A stretch of DNA of 64,000 nt from Pseudomonas gingeri (GTDB taxonomy: Bacteria; Pseudomonadota; Gammaproteobacteria; Pseudomonadales; Pseudomonadaceae): assembly GCF_013386165.1 (NCBI RefSeq), contig NZ_JACAOS010000021.1:340833-404832 (forward strand), in the 5' to 3' direction. Shown here piece after piece: positions 43,621 through 52,386 of this stretch; the stretch's first letter is position 1, and the number at the start of each line of letters is the position of its first letter. A program made the translations under genes and the position numbers. A model generated the notes under the pieces. The model had not been told where the DNA came from. It worked only from the letters and a program-made list of their open reading frames with translations, and made no database searches.

Positions 43621-44084
43621 GTTGGCGTTGAGGCAGAGCGCGGTAGAAGGCCGTAATACGGCTTCACAATTGGTATAGGAGACTTGCTGGTGCCCACGTG
43701 ATTCATTTCTGTGTACCGACCCTGCGCAAGAGCACCAATGCGGCGTGGCCCTTCGGTATAGGCTCGTTCTGTATGACCAGCACGTACGGTGTGGCACGCC
43801 AGGCGGGCAGATGGGCAGGGCGCGTTGCCCTTGGTCCGTGATCGAATAAAGCCTCCTGCGTTGACGCGGAACCGGTCAGAACTCGGCCTTCGTCCTGCAT
43901 CTTGTCCGCAAGGCTACATCCCCAAGTACGCAGGGAATGACTCAATGCTTCTGACCCTCTTTTTTCGGTGAGTAGCAGCCCCTAAGGAAATCAAGGGGTT
44001 ACAGAACTGCGTAAAAAGAGGGGTAAAATGAGAATTGTGGCTCTTTTTTCTTCACAGACAGAGAGTTAGCGAGAAACTGCTCTA
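43621..44084. other. intergenic region including likely CRISPR leader
   Basis: No confident gene. A minus-strand frame at 43,703-43,945 starts with TTG and has no family support. The last 85-100 bases before the first CRISPR repeat are A/T-rich with GTAAAAAGAGG and CTCTTTTTTC stretches and probably act as the array leader. Confidence 0.45.
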
Positions 44085-44292
44085 GTTCACTGCCGTACAG
44101 GCAGCTCAGAAAGGTCACCTGACTCGATGAAGGTGATGCTGATTGTTCACTGCCGTACAGGCAGCTCAGAAATAACTGAAAGGGGCATAGGTAACGGCCA
44201 CCTTGTTCACTGCCGCACAGGCAGCTCAGAAATGCGGACGGGGCGGACGCGGAGTTCGTTGCTCGCTCACTGCCGTATAGGCAGCTATAAAA
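44085..44292 (+). CRISPR. orphan type I-F CRISPR mini-array (4 repeats, 3 spacers)
   Basis: Four 28-bp repeats at 44085-44112, 44145-44172, 44205-44232 and 44265-44292, separated by three different 32-bp spacers, giving an exact 60-bp period. The repeat (GTTCACTGCCGTACAGGCAG..., ending CTCAGAAA) is the type I-F family with the CTGCC/GGCAG stem. Repeat 3 has one change and repeat 4 five, the usual pattern of decay away from the leader, which then lies to the left. A fifth, strongly decayed repeat fits at 44325-44352 after another 32 bases. No cas genes are present in the window. Confidence 0.92.
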
Positions 44293-44303
44293 GATGCAGT
44301 CGA

Positions 44304-45053
44304 TCAGGTTCTGGCGATGCAACAACTCACTGGCGCACAGCCCACTAACGGGTTTATCGCGTGGTGATCCAGTGGAAGAATCAATTCTGCCCCCTGGTTT
44401 TTGACGTTCCCCACGGCGGTGCTGACGGGATACCACTCGAACGCATCGACCGGTAGGCACAGGTTTTTCGCGATGTCCTCGGCTCGAACAGCAGAGAGCG
44501 CAGGGTCGATCCACTCCCTGGCATGTTCTGGTGCCAGGACCAGTGGGCGCCGATCATGGATATCGACCATGCCCTGGTCGCTGGCCGCGGTGATGATGAC
44601 GAAGCCGTCACCTTCGTAGGGCTCCAGCCCGGGGTGAACCTGGGCAAGGGCTGCGAAGAACATTGGGGCCTGGCTTTTCAGCCGAATGAAGTACGGCTGT
44701 TTCTTCTTCGGATCGCCAGGGTCTTTCATCCACTCGTACCAACCGTCGGCCACGACCAGGGCACGACCATTGGGCCAGAGCTGTTTGAAGAACTTCCCGG
44801 TGGTGACCGTTTCGACACGGGCATTGATCGGATCAGGGCGTTTGCCCTTAGCCCAGAAGGGCGCCCAACCCCACTGCACAGGATCAATACGCAGGCCTTC
44901 CTCGACGCTGTGCAGAATCAAAACACGGGTGGTCGGGGCGATGTTGTAACGGGCGATCGGCTCGTTGTCATAGCCGCTGATGACGTCCTGCTCGGCTTCC
45001 AGCTCGCGCAGGTAGTCCGCGATGCCCTGGTGCTGCGCAAATCGTCCGCACAT
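44304..45053 (-). CDS. SRAP domain protein (YedK/HMCES family)
   Basis: 249-aa protein that should form a covalent thiazolidine link with abasic sites in single-stranded DNA through Cys2. Key residues: CGRF at the N-terminus (Cys2 after Met removal), NIAPT, WGWAPFWAK, NARVETV (Asn), ADGWYEW (Glu) and IHDRRPLVL (His). The C-terminal NPLVGCAPVSCCIART reads into the decayed fifth CRISPR repeat, so the end is probably extended beyond the ancestral stop. A decayed LexA-like site (CTGTAGACGTGTATTG, 45120-45135) lies upstream. A broken second copy lies at 49,969. Confidence 0.92.
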   Translation of the reverse strand: MCGRFAQHQGIADYLRELEAEQDVISGYDNEPIARYNIAPTTRVLILHSVEEGLRIDPVQWGWAPFWAKGKRPDPINARVETVTTGKFFKQLWPNGRALVVADGWYEWMKDPGDPKKKQPYFIRLKSQAPMFFAALAQVHPGLEPYEGDGFVIITAASDQGMVDIHDRRPLVLAPEHAREWIDPALSAVRAEDIAKNLCLPVDAFEWYPVSTAVGNVKNQGAELILPLDHHAINPLVGCAPVSCCIART

Positions 45054-45195
45054 GCTGACGCCCTCCGCCTGTCGTAATGCCCCTCAACTGAGTTGGCCGT
45101 GAGATTTTTACAAAATTAACTGTAGACGTGTATTGGTAAAAGTCTCAGATAGTTCAGAAGGCGGCAATGAGGTTTCGCCTGAAAAATATAAGGCG

Positions 45196-46143
45196 TTAGT
45201 TTGTATTGTGGTTGGTGTCGATTATGGTTGCATTGGTTGGTATTCTCGCAAACTTGCATAATTCGATCAATATACTATAAGTGAAACGAGCTGAGAGGCC
45301 TTCAATCATGAATCGTTCACCTGCCTCTAGCTCGTTCGGAATCATGAGTGAGTACGAAGTGCTATGCATAATTGAGCTAGTGTAGTCATAGAGAAAGTCA
45401 TGAATTTCTCCCAGCCCTACTGCAATTGCTTTTTCCTTCCATGTACGTTTATCTGTGAGCTCTTTGTCGACTTTGCTTATTTGTCCTTTGAAATCAAAAA
45501 AAGATAACGCCTCGGGGTCTTGAAGGATTTCTTTTTTTATTAATTCCCATTCTTTTTTTATTTCTGCTTCGCGTGCTTCATGAGACTGGATATACTGTTT
45601 GATTTTATGGCAAAGGAAGTCGGCGCCCATGCTTTCGGCCGAGTCGAGAAAAATTGAGATTTCATTGTTTAAATCTTCATAGAGCGTGTCAATTTTTTGC
45701 CTGTTTGTGATGCTGTGTTCTCTTAAGTTATACTTCTCATCTATCTGGTCTTCAGCCTGTTTGAGCTTGTTTAAACGCTGGATTTCTGCGTTTGCCTGAA
45801 GTCCTAAGCTGCGGGATTTGTCGAGTTGATGTTTATAAATAGAAAAACGAATTTTAAATTTATACGAAGACTCTAGGTTTAACAGGCGAGCGGTGATGCA
45901 GGTTTCGAATACAAAGCGTAGATTTGAAATGAGTGCAAGCGTTGAGGCTTCAGGTGCGTCGATTTCACGTTGGCATCGCTCTACAGCATCAATAATGTAT
46001 ATAGTAAGATCCTGAGCAACTGAGTCGTTTGTGAACACCCCATTCAGTGCGCGTATCTGAGTGGTCATGTGTTGGTTGTGTGTTGTTACCCTTTTGACTC
46101 TGGACTTGGTGTAGGCGGCAGGTCCGTGTTCGTAATTCATCAT
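45196..46143 (-). CDS. hypothetical helical protein, low-GC cargo
   Basis: 315-aa protein, mostly alpha-helical with long charged helices (YKHQLDKSRSLGLQANAEIQRLNKLKQ, in part). The C-terminal part FLYDYTSSIMHSTSYSLMI resembles the DUF5677-type His-containing core, but this is weak. Codon use is much more A/T-rich than the rest of the window, so it is recently acquired. No TM or signal. Two adjacent ATGs at 46143 and 46140; neither has a strong ribosome site. Nothing in the sequence proves a function. Confidence 0.65.
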   Translation of the reverse strand: MMNYEHGPAAYTKSRVKRVTTHNQHMTTQIRALNGVFTNDSVAQDLTIYIIDAVERCQREIDAPEASTLALISNLRFVFETCITARLLNLESSYKFKIRFSIYKHQLDKSRSLGLQANAEIQRLNKLKQAEDQIDEKYNLREHSITNRQKIDTLYEDLNNEISIFLDSAESMGADFLCHKIKQYIQSHEAREAEIKKEWELIKKEILQDPEALSFFDFKGQISKVDKELTDKRTWKEKAIAVGLGEIHDFLYDYTSSIMHSTSYSLMIPNELEAGERFMIEGLSARFTYSILIELCKFARIPTNATIIDTNHNTN

Positions 46144-46428
46144 CGTTAAATATGCTCGTTAGGTGGGCGGAAGGTTAAGTTTTTTTTGGGTTGTGGCTTA
46201 GTCGATGTTTGAATATTTGATATCATGTGGGGATTTTTGATTGGTTCTTTATTTCGCTCGACTGAGCAAGAAACTCCGGCAGTAAGAAAGAGTGGGGGCG
46301 GTAGGATGTATTCTTTGTTGTTGCGATTATATATTGCCTTCGGGTTCTTTAGCTACCTTAGATTTGTTGTCTCAAAAGTCATGTGGCCCAGGCGTCAGTT
46401 AAATCACGTATCTGGTTTTGGAGTTTGA

Positions 46429-46686
46429 TCATGTAGGGCGTATTGTAAAATGATCTGATGGGGGCGATGAATGAAAAGTAGTATCAAACGTCGGTGCGAT
46501 TCGCTCGCGAGTCGGTTTGTAATAAGCGTGATTAATTGGATTTCGTACTTTATTGGGGTTCTCCAAATCATGTGGAGTGAACAGGTAAATTTTTCTGACG
46601 ACCACTAATGTCGAAAAAATCGTCGGTGGTGCGAAGGTCAAGAGTTTGGCGGTCAATACTTCTCTCAGTAATCGAAATAGCCTCAT
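46429..46686 (-). CDS. possible small hypothetical protein
   Basis: 85-aa frame with a perfect GGAGG 6 bases before ATG 46686; sequence MRLFRLLREVLTAKLLTF... then a basic, unstructured tail. A hydrophobic N-terminal helix suggests membrane contact. No family recognised; the strong ribosome site is the only support. Confidence 0.35.
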   Translation of the reverse strand: MRLFRLLREVLTAKLLTFAPPTIFSTLVVVRKIYLFTPHDLENPNKVRNPINHAYYKPTRERIAPTFDTTFHSSPPSDHFTIRPT

Positions 46687-46705
46687 GACTGCCTCCAGGG
46701 GAAAT

Positions 46706-46909
46706 CTAGAATAAGGACTCTTCAGTCTTGGCCAAATGTTTTTTGAGGCTGACGTTGAAGGGGAGTCCAAGGTCACGAAACGCATTGCGTCCATACTCTG
46801 TCAGCATAGGGTAAGGCTCGTTGCTGAAATTTTGTGAATTCATATCACTGAGCCTGACGATCGCATCGCTCTCTGTTAGGCAACTGATTGTTGCTCCTAG
46901 GTCAGACAA
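46706..46909 (-). CDS. possible small protein downstream of 46,902 gene
   Basis: 67-aa frame beginning at TTG 46909 across the previous stop, or 45 aa from ATG 46843. It reads PYPMLTEYGRNAFRDLGLPFNVSL (in part), an ordered-looking helix. No strong ribosome site; could be a remnant of a longer gene. Confidence 0.3.
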   Translation of the reverse strand: MSDLGATISCLTESDAIVRLSDMNSQNFSNEPYPMLTEYGRNAFRDLGLPFNVSLKKHLAKTEESLF

Positions 46910-47306
46910 GCAGTTCGCGCTTCACTTGCCTCGCTATCGTAGCAAAGCCCTTTCCTGTGCCACGGTTGCTGGCTGAGTCGTCTTGGTGGGCAGAGACATC
47001 CTCCCAGCGATCCACCGAGCTAACCTGCTGGTGAGCACTGTCAGTATCGAGTTCGAAAGCTATGAAGCGATCTGCCTGGGTGAGCAGTAGGCCAAACAAA
47101 CGCGGCATTCCGGGGAAATCGATATCGAGTTTGAGGACAATGGTTTCTGACCAGTTAACGCCTTGGGTTTCGCCATAATGTGCCAGGGCAGCAGGAACGC
47201 CGGCGTCCAGCCAAGCTTTTGCCGTGCGCATGAGCCTATAGGCGCTGACGGCGTTTTGTTCCTGTACGTTCAACTGCCTTTTTCTGAGTAGGCGTTCAAT
47301 GTCCAT
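46902..47306 (-). CDS. hypothetical protein
   Basis: 134-aa protein. ATG 47306 has AAGGAT 4 bases upstream. N-terminal helices (ERLLRKRQLNVQEQNAVSAYRLMRTAKAWLDAGV, in part) and a central beta region (VLKLDIDFPGMPRLFGLLLTQADRFIAFELDTD, in part). No signal or TM. GC content is closer to the chromosome than its neighbours. Family not recognised. Confidence 0.6.
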   Translation of the reverse strand: MDIERLLRKRQLNVQEQNAVSAYRLMRTAKAWLDAGVPAALAHYGETQGVNWSETIVLKLDIDFPGMPRLFGLLLTQADRFIAFELDTDSAHQQVSSVDRWEDVSAHQDDSASNRGTGKGFATIARQVKRELLV

Positions 47307-47439
47307 CACGATCCTTCGTACCTGCGTTGATTACAGGATGCCAATGCCCTTAGGTGCCCGCAAACGATTGAGCACGTTTGCTCTGTCGGTTCTGTCATTT
47401 GATAAACCCTAGCAGAGTAGTAATAATTACAGTCTCAGG

Positions 47440-49058
47440 TCATTTTATTGGTGGCCAATCAGCTATTCCATACCATCTGCTTTTCCAGGAGCCGGTGTCT
47501 AGGTTAACTGGGATGACCCAATAATCTTTTCCGTTTTTTGGCAAATAGCTCTTTGATTCTAGCCAGTTCAAAGTCTCGTTTAGGCTCCCTAATTCAATAA
47601 GCTTTTTTATGAAGTGCCATATTTTAATTATTGGGATCTCTTTGCTTTGGACATCGCTATGGCCGATCCAATTTCGTGCGCCTACAAAAGACGCTGTGCG
47701 ATACGTGTTGTTTATTTTTAGTAGGTCGTGAGTTAGTTGTTTGTCGCCAGTTCTGAGCAGTGAAAGTATGATGGTTGACTGTTTGACGCCTTTCTCAAGC
47801 TCTAATGATTTTTCTATTATTTCTCTTATCTCGGCGGGCTCAATAAACCATTTTAGCTCAATGCAGACGCAGATTTTGTTTTTGCGGTCTATGATGGCTA
47901 TATCAATGTCAGTCGAGCTTAGGGTGCCGTGTGTGACTTCGTATCCGAGGTGCTCTAGTACGTCCTTTAATTCTTCATAAAGTATTGCTTCTTTGTTTAG
48001 CGTGAGGTTTAAATAGGTTTCGCGTTCGGTTGGTATTTTATTTAGAAGGGTGCAGAAATTTCTTTCAGCATTGGTATTTAGCCAGAGCAGCGGAGATAAT
48101 GCTAGCTCTTTGCTGTTTATCTCTAATAGGGGTTGAATGGCTATGTCTGGATCTCTGATGTTGTGGTTTGCGAATGTTAAATATCCCAGAATGGTAGCTA
48201 TTATTTTTTTGTCGAGATGTGTGTATCTTGATAGCCTGGCTATCAACTCTTCAGAGTCAATAATCCACAGCGCTGATGAGTAGCCCATCCCAAGCAATCC
48301 TCTTCCCGCAACATTAACTCTAGCAATGAACCATCCGTAGAGCATTGCTTGTATTGTTGTGAATATGACTTTGAAATCATTGAAGCTGATTTCACCTACA
48401 ACCCAGCTCGAAGGTAAAACGTGTCTTCCACGTAAATTTTTACTGTGTGTTTTTACTAGCAAGGCTACTAGTTTTGGGTTGAAATTTAGTGTGAATGCCT
48501 CTCCTTTTATAGAGGTATTTTGTATGATTTGCTCAATAACAGCTTCGACGTCAAAGAATGTTTCTTCTTGGGTTCCATCTTTTCGCACGATTCGATTATA
48601 TGCTTCGTACCCATATTTCTCGCTCTCGATTTCAAGATTGCCGGTGTTGAGGTACTTGTCTGTTATGGTTATGGTTATGTTTATTTTTTTCTATGCCAGA
48701 GCGGAAAAATCAAATTGAATGTGTTATAGGTTATTGAGGAGTCAATCCAGTTTTGCGACCACTGGTAGTGATCATTTATTAAATGTTTGGCTAGCTTGGA
48801 GTTGGAGTTGGATCTGTTACGGAAGAGCGCTCGGACCGGGTGCGCGATAGCATTTACCAGTGTGTCAATATAGGCGTGCAGTTGTTTTTCCGGCAAGGGA
48901 TGAACAGTAGTGATTTTTAGATGCCGGTCTTCCATTGCCGAAAGCAAGGTCCAGATTGCTTGATTGTAATCAAGTTTCATTAGTGGGGAGTTTAAGAACT
49001 CGGAGTCTATCTCGTGCTCTGCATTAATTACTGTGTCTTGGATTGTGTCTTTATGCAA
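47440..49058 (-). pseudogene. PD-(D/E)XK-like nuclease gene split by frameshift at an A7 run
   Basis: Two frames make one protein of about 539 aa. The first runs from TTG 49058 (AAGGA 8 bases upstream) to a TAA at 48,681 directly after AGA AAA AAA; the second is open from just after that point to 47440. Slipping back one base on the A7 run (about 48,687-48,693) joins them as PLWHRKKINITITDKYLNTG (shortened). The second part holds a restriction-nuclease-like core, GYEVTHGTLSSTDIDIAII-x(8)-CVCIELKW, giving D-(x)n-ExK. Either programmed/transcriptional slippage or a decayed gene. Low GC. Confidence 0.65.
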
Positions 49059-49180
49059 TTTTACATTCCTTGTAGCTAATTTGGCTTGTGCAGTTTGTCT
49101 TGGTTTTATGGTCAGGGATATTTGATGGCACCAGACGCCATTCAGGTATTTAAGTGTAGTCGGTGTGTGCTAAAGATAGT

Positions 49181-49702
49181 TTAATTAAGGTCGGAGCCTT
49201 CCATATAGTGCTTTATGAAGGTCATTCCGGCATCTGTGACCCAGTACGTAAAGGTCATGGGGAACCGTTTGGAAAAACCTTCAGAGGTGCTTATGTCGAA
49301 GGACATGCCCTTAACCTGCTTGTCCTCAAAGAGGCCGTCTTGAACCGCATTAGCCACGAGTACGTCGCCGCCTGGTCCCAGTACAAAAACGCGCTCCCCG
49401 CTTTTCGCTAAAATCGCAAAAAGGCGTCGCTCACAATCGCCATAACGGTTGTTAAGGATGGCTAAATTTTGTTTGTACTTCCGAACAGAAAGGCGGTCGA
49501 TGTCTTTTTTCTGATCAAATCGAGTATGACAATTTGGGCACAATGCGATCAGGTTTTCGAATGAGTTATCTTGTGTTTCGGCCCATGGAACGATATGGGC
49601 GATTTCTGTAGTGGTTGATCGACACGTCGGGATTGCGCATCGATGACCCGCCTCCACTAAAACTGCTCGTTGTACTTGGACAGGAATGTGCTCTCTCGAC
49701 AT
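49181..49702 (-). CDS. HNH endonuclease family protein
   Basis: 173-aa protein. Zinc and HNH motifs: GHRCAIPTCRS, EIAHIVPWAETQDNSFENLIALCPNCHTRFD (in part), with the catalytic His, Asn and His and four zinc cysteines all present. The C-terminal half (FVLGPGGDVLVANAV, TFTYWVTDAGMTFIKHY) is of unknown role. ATG 49702 has AGGA upstream. HNH nucleases of this kind occur in restriction or anti-phage loci; here it stands next to the split nuclease gene but has its own transcript. Confidence 0.85.
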   Translation of the reverse strand: MSREHIPVQVQRAVLVEAGHRCAIPTCRSTTTEIAHIVPWAETQDNSFENLIALCPNCHTRFDQKKDIDRLSVRKYKQNLAILNNRYGDCERRLFAILAKSGERVFVLGPGGDVLVANAVQDGLFEDKQVKGMSFDISTSEGFSKRFPMTFTYWVTDAGMTFIKHYMEGSDLN

Positions 49703-49803
49703 GGCATGTTCCTCTGATTGGTATGCGTAGAATCTGACTCTTTGGTTACTGGGGCAGAAACGCTTATTTTGGGGCTTATGCTGAGCGAGCATAGTGTAGT
49801 GGA

Positions 49804-49968
49804 TCAACTGATCCCGGACACGATGTTAAGTTTTTTCTCGGCCTGAGCCGGTGGCAGCCCTCCGTTAAATTGGTGCGGTCGAACCCAGTCGTACCGGTGC
49901 ATCAAAAAATGGCTGATATCCCGCTGACGTTCTTGAGCATAGTGAACTGAGAATCCCAACAGTTTCCC
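49804..49968 (-). mobile_element. IS3-family transposase (OrfB) C-terminal remnant
   Basis: The minus strand encodes, with one stop at 49804, SVHYAQERQRDISHFL then MHRYDWVRPHQFNGGLPP and AEKKLNIVSGIS. The RYDW-RPHQFNGGLPPA segment is the conserved end of IS3-group integrase-type transposases. It is fused directly to the 3' side of the broken SRAP gene, so the insertion or a later deletion removed the rest of both. Confidence 0.8.
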
Positions 49969-50474
49969 CGCCGGTCATGGATATCGACCATGCCTTGGTC
50001 ACTGGCCGCGGTGATGATGACGAAGCCATCGCCCTCGTGATGTTCAAGCCCAGGGTGAACCTGGGCAAGGGCTGCGAAGAACATCGGGGCCTGGCTTTTC
50101 AGCCGAATGAAATACGGCTATTTCTTCTTCGGATCGCCAGGGTCTTTCACCCACTCGTACCAACCGTCGGCCACGACCAGGGCACGCCCATTCGGCCAGA
50201 GCTGTTTGAAGAGCTTCCCGGTGGTCACCGTCTCGACCCGGGCATTGATCGGGTCAGGGCGTTTGCCCTTGGCCCAGAAGGACGCCCAACCCCAATGGAT
50301 AGGATCAATGCGCAGGCCCTCCTCGACGCTGTGGAGAATCAAGACACGGGTGGTGGGGGCGATGTTGTAGCGGGCGATCGGCTCATTGTCATAGCCGCTG
50401 ATGACGTCCTGCTCGGCTTTCAGCTCACGCAAGTAGTCCGCCATGCCCTGGTACTGCGCAAATCGTCCGCACAT
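49969..50474 (-). pseudogene. second SRAP gene, broken
   Basis: About 90 percent identical by eye to the intact copy at 44,304 over its first two thirds (CGRFAQYQGMADYLREL..., NARVETV, ADGWYEW). The glutamine codon after DPGDPKKK is TAG instead of CAG, and the sequence stops matching after IHDRR, where IS3 transposase sequence begins. It therefore lacks the C-terminal third. It sits divergently from a umuD fragment across a good LexA box, which looks like its ancestral setting. Confidence 0.88.
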
Positions 50475-50540
50475 GCTGACGCCCTCCGCCTGTCGTAGTC
50501 TCCTACAACTGAATTGACCGCAAGCGACCGACAACGCTAA

Positions 50541-50556
50541 CTGTATGCTTGTACAG
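50541..50556. promoter_or_regulatory. LexA (SOS) box
   Basis: CTGTATGCTTGTACAG matches CTG-N10-CAG with TGTA flanks. It lies between the broken SRAP gene and the umuD fragment and would have controlled both. Confidence 0.85.
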
Positions 50557-50577
50557 CCATATCGAAAGTCGTACGTC

Positions 50578-50736
50578 ATGAGCTTTGCCATTCGAGGCCC
50601 TCTCGCAGGAGGCGGCATTGCGCTGCCTCTCTGCGCCTTCAAGGTGCCGGCGGGCTTTCCGTCGCCGGCCGCCGACCATATCGAGCAACAGATCTCATTG
50701 GATGAGCTCCTGAATATCCGAGCGCCCTATGTGTAA
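50578..50736 (+). pseudogene. umuD: umuD (rulA-type) fragment, N-terminal part only
   Basis: 52 residues: MSFAIRGPLAGGG, FKVPAGFPSPAADHIEQQ, ISLDELLNIRAPYV, then stop. PAGFPSPAADHIEQ is the UmuD self-cleavage region (Ala-Gly) and following helix. The peptidase domain with the catalytic Ser/Lys is missing because the sequence joins a permease gene at about 50,735. Non-functional as a peptidase. Confidence 0.82.
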
Positions 50737-51058
50737 CCAACACCCAGAACCACCAGTACAACCAGCCAATGGTGAACCCCGCCCATTGACCAATAGCTTG
50801 GTCGGCATAGGTTGAGAATGAACCGGTATCTGGATTGGCGACAGCCATTTCCCCGAGCATTCTCATGACCAACACGACCAGAAGGCCGGAAAAGAGGTAC
50901 GCCAGAATGGCAGCAGGGCCAGCAGCGGCGATGGCGTGACCAGAACCGACGAATAAACCTGCTCCGATGACTCCTGCGATGGAAAGCATCATAACGTGGC
51001 GGGGTTTGAAACCTTGCGCCAACTGGCTGGTGGAGGTTTCGGGGTCCAGGCTGATCAT
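50735..51058 (-). pseudogene. APC-family amino acid permease (GabP-like) N-terminal fragment
   Basis: About 105 residues of an amino acid/GABA permease: QGFKPRHVMMLSIAGVIGAGLFVGSGHAI, LAYLFSGLLVVLVMRMLGEMAV, NPDTGSFSTYADQAIG, WAGFTIGWLYWWFWVLV (each in part), which ends abruptly inside TM3 where the umuD fragment begins. GGAGAA precedes ATG 51058. The remaining two thirds of the gene are not in the window. It is divergent from an intact LysR gene. Confidence 0.85.
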
Positions 51059-51346
51059 TATTTTTCTTCTCCTATGATGGAGTATTGGATGCGCCGACTG
51101 GACGTTAGGCGAACATCGTTGTTTCTCGCTCCCTTCCTCAAGGCAGCTGCTCAAGCACTCTCGTTGACCAGTCACGACACACACATACCACTAAAATGCT
51201 CCGGCACATTAACTGGCGACTGTTGGAGGTTTTTGTTTGCGTGCGCCCTGCTTTCGTCTAAGTGCGACATTGGCAATGTCGCATTTAGCTGGAGACGCCT
51301 GGCCATCCCATGTTTCACTCGCGTCTTCGACACTGGAGTCATTGCG

Positions 51347-52237
51347 TTGCGATACGATCTCACGAGCCTCGATCTCTTCATCACGGTGGCGCAGGAACGT
51401 AATTTGACGCGTGCTGCGCGCATCAAACATTTGGCTGTCTCTGCGATTAGCAAGCGTATGACGGAGCTAGAGGCTCAAGTCGGATCGCCTTTGCTGATTC
51501 GTAACGCCAGAGGCGTGGATCTGACACCAGCGGGTCAATCGATGCTGTTCTATGCCAGACAGTTGAAGCAGACACTGGAGCAGCTGGATAACGAATTGGG
51601 TGATTACGCCAGCGGTATCAAAGGCCATGTCCGGATTCATGCGATCACCTCGGCGTTGTCGCAGTTTCTGCCTGACGACGTTGCTCGATTCGTGGCGTTG
51701 TATCCGCAGATCAAGTTCGATATCGAAGAGCGCGTAGGGTCTGCCGTGATTCGAGCCGTGGCTGATGGCCGGGCAGACTTGGGGATTATTGCTGCGCAGA
51801 CACCGAGCCAGGGGTTGGATACGGTTGCCTACCGCAAGGATGAGCTGACATTGGTAGTGCCTGCTGGACATCCGCTGGCGGCACGTAAGTCGATCCGCTT
51901 TAGCGAAGTACTGGAGCATGAGTTTGTGGGGCCGCACCTGGAAAGCTCCATGCACATGCTGTTGACCACCCAAGCTGAGGCGCTGGGTATGGCGTTGAAA
52001 CTGAGAATTCGTATCAGCAGTTTCGATTGTATGTGCCGGATGGTTTCTGCCGGACTCGGTGTCGCGATACTGCCGAGGAGCGTGATCAACCAATATTTGC
52101 GCAGCCATAAGCTCAAAGCGGTAACGCTGGACGAGGCATGGGCGCACCGTTCGCTGATGCTGGTGTGCAAAAAATACGATGCGGCGTCCCCCACACTCAA
52201 AACCCTCATTGATCACCTGCAATTCTCATCCGCCTAA
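51347..52237 (+). CDS. LysR family transcriptional regulator
   Basis: 296-aa regulator: winged helix with LFITVAQERNLTRAARIKHLAVSAISKRMTELEAQVG (in part) and an effector domain (SALSQFLPDDVARFVALYP, GRADLGIIAAQ, MVSAGLGVAILPRSVI). I choose the TTG at 51347, with GGAG 8 bases upstream, because the family starts at this point; the longer frame from 50,996 runs over the permease. It precedes the aconitase gene by about 150 bp and is divergent from the truncated permease, so it may control either. Confidence 0.88.
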   Translation: MRYDLTSLDLFITVAQERNLTRAARIKHLAVSAISKRMTELEAQVGSPLLIRNARGVDLTPAGQSMLFYARQLKQTLEQLDNELGDYASGIKGHVRIHAITSALSQFLPDDVARFVALYPQIKFDIEERVGSAVIRAVADGRADLGIIAAQTPSQGLDTVAYRKDELTLVVPAGHPLAARKSIRFSEVLEHEFVGPHLESSMHMLLTTQAEALGMALKLRIRISSFDCMCRMVSAGLGVAILPRSVINQYLRSHKLKAVTLDEAWAHRSLMLVCKKYDAASPTLKTLIDHLQFSSA

Positions 52238-52386
52238 CGTTACGAGCGTTCTCCATTGGAGAACGCTGACGTGGTAAATGATCAATTTTCATCTTCCCGC
52301 ACTGCTCCTAGTATCGGCTCATCAGCGGTATTGATCGGCTAGCCCCCGAATCCCGCGACCATTATAAAAAGCCGAGCGATACCAGC

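Noticed and set aside
43703..43945. 80-codon minus-strand frame starting with TTG
   Set aside because: Part of it (PYVLVIQNEPIPKGH) looks protein-like, but there is no recognisable family or convincing start, and no homologous second copy in the window.
43999..44514. Minus-strand open frame of 171 codons with a repeated SCLYGSE motif
   Set aside because: The repeated motif is simply the CRISPR repeat read backwards, and the frame also crosses the SRAP gene. Not a protein.
46225..46428. 67-codon plus-strand frame in the low-GC block
   Set aside because: No ribosome site, no family, and it lies in A/T-rich sequence where short open frames are rare but still possible.
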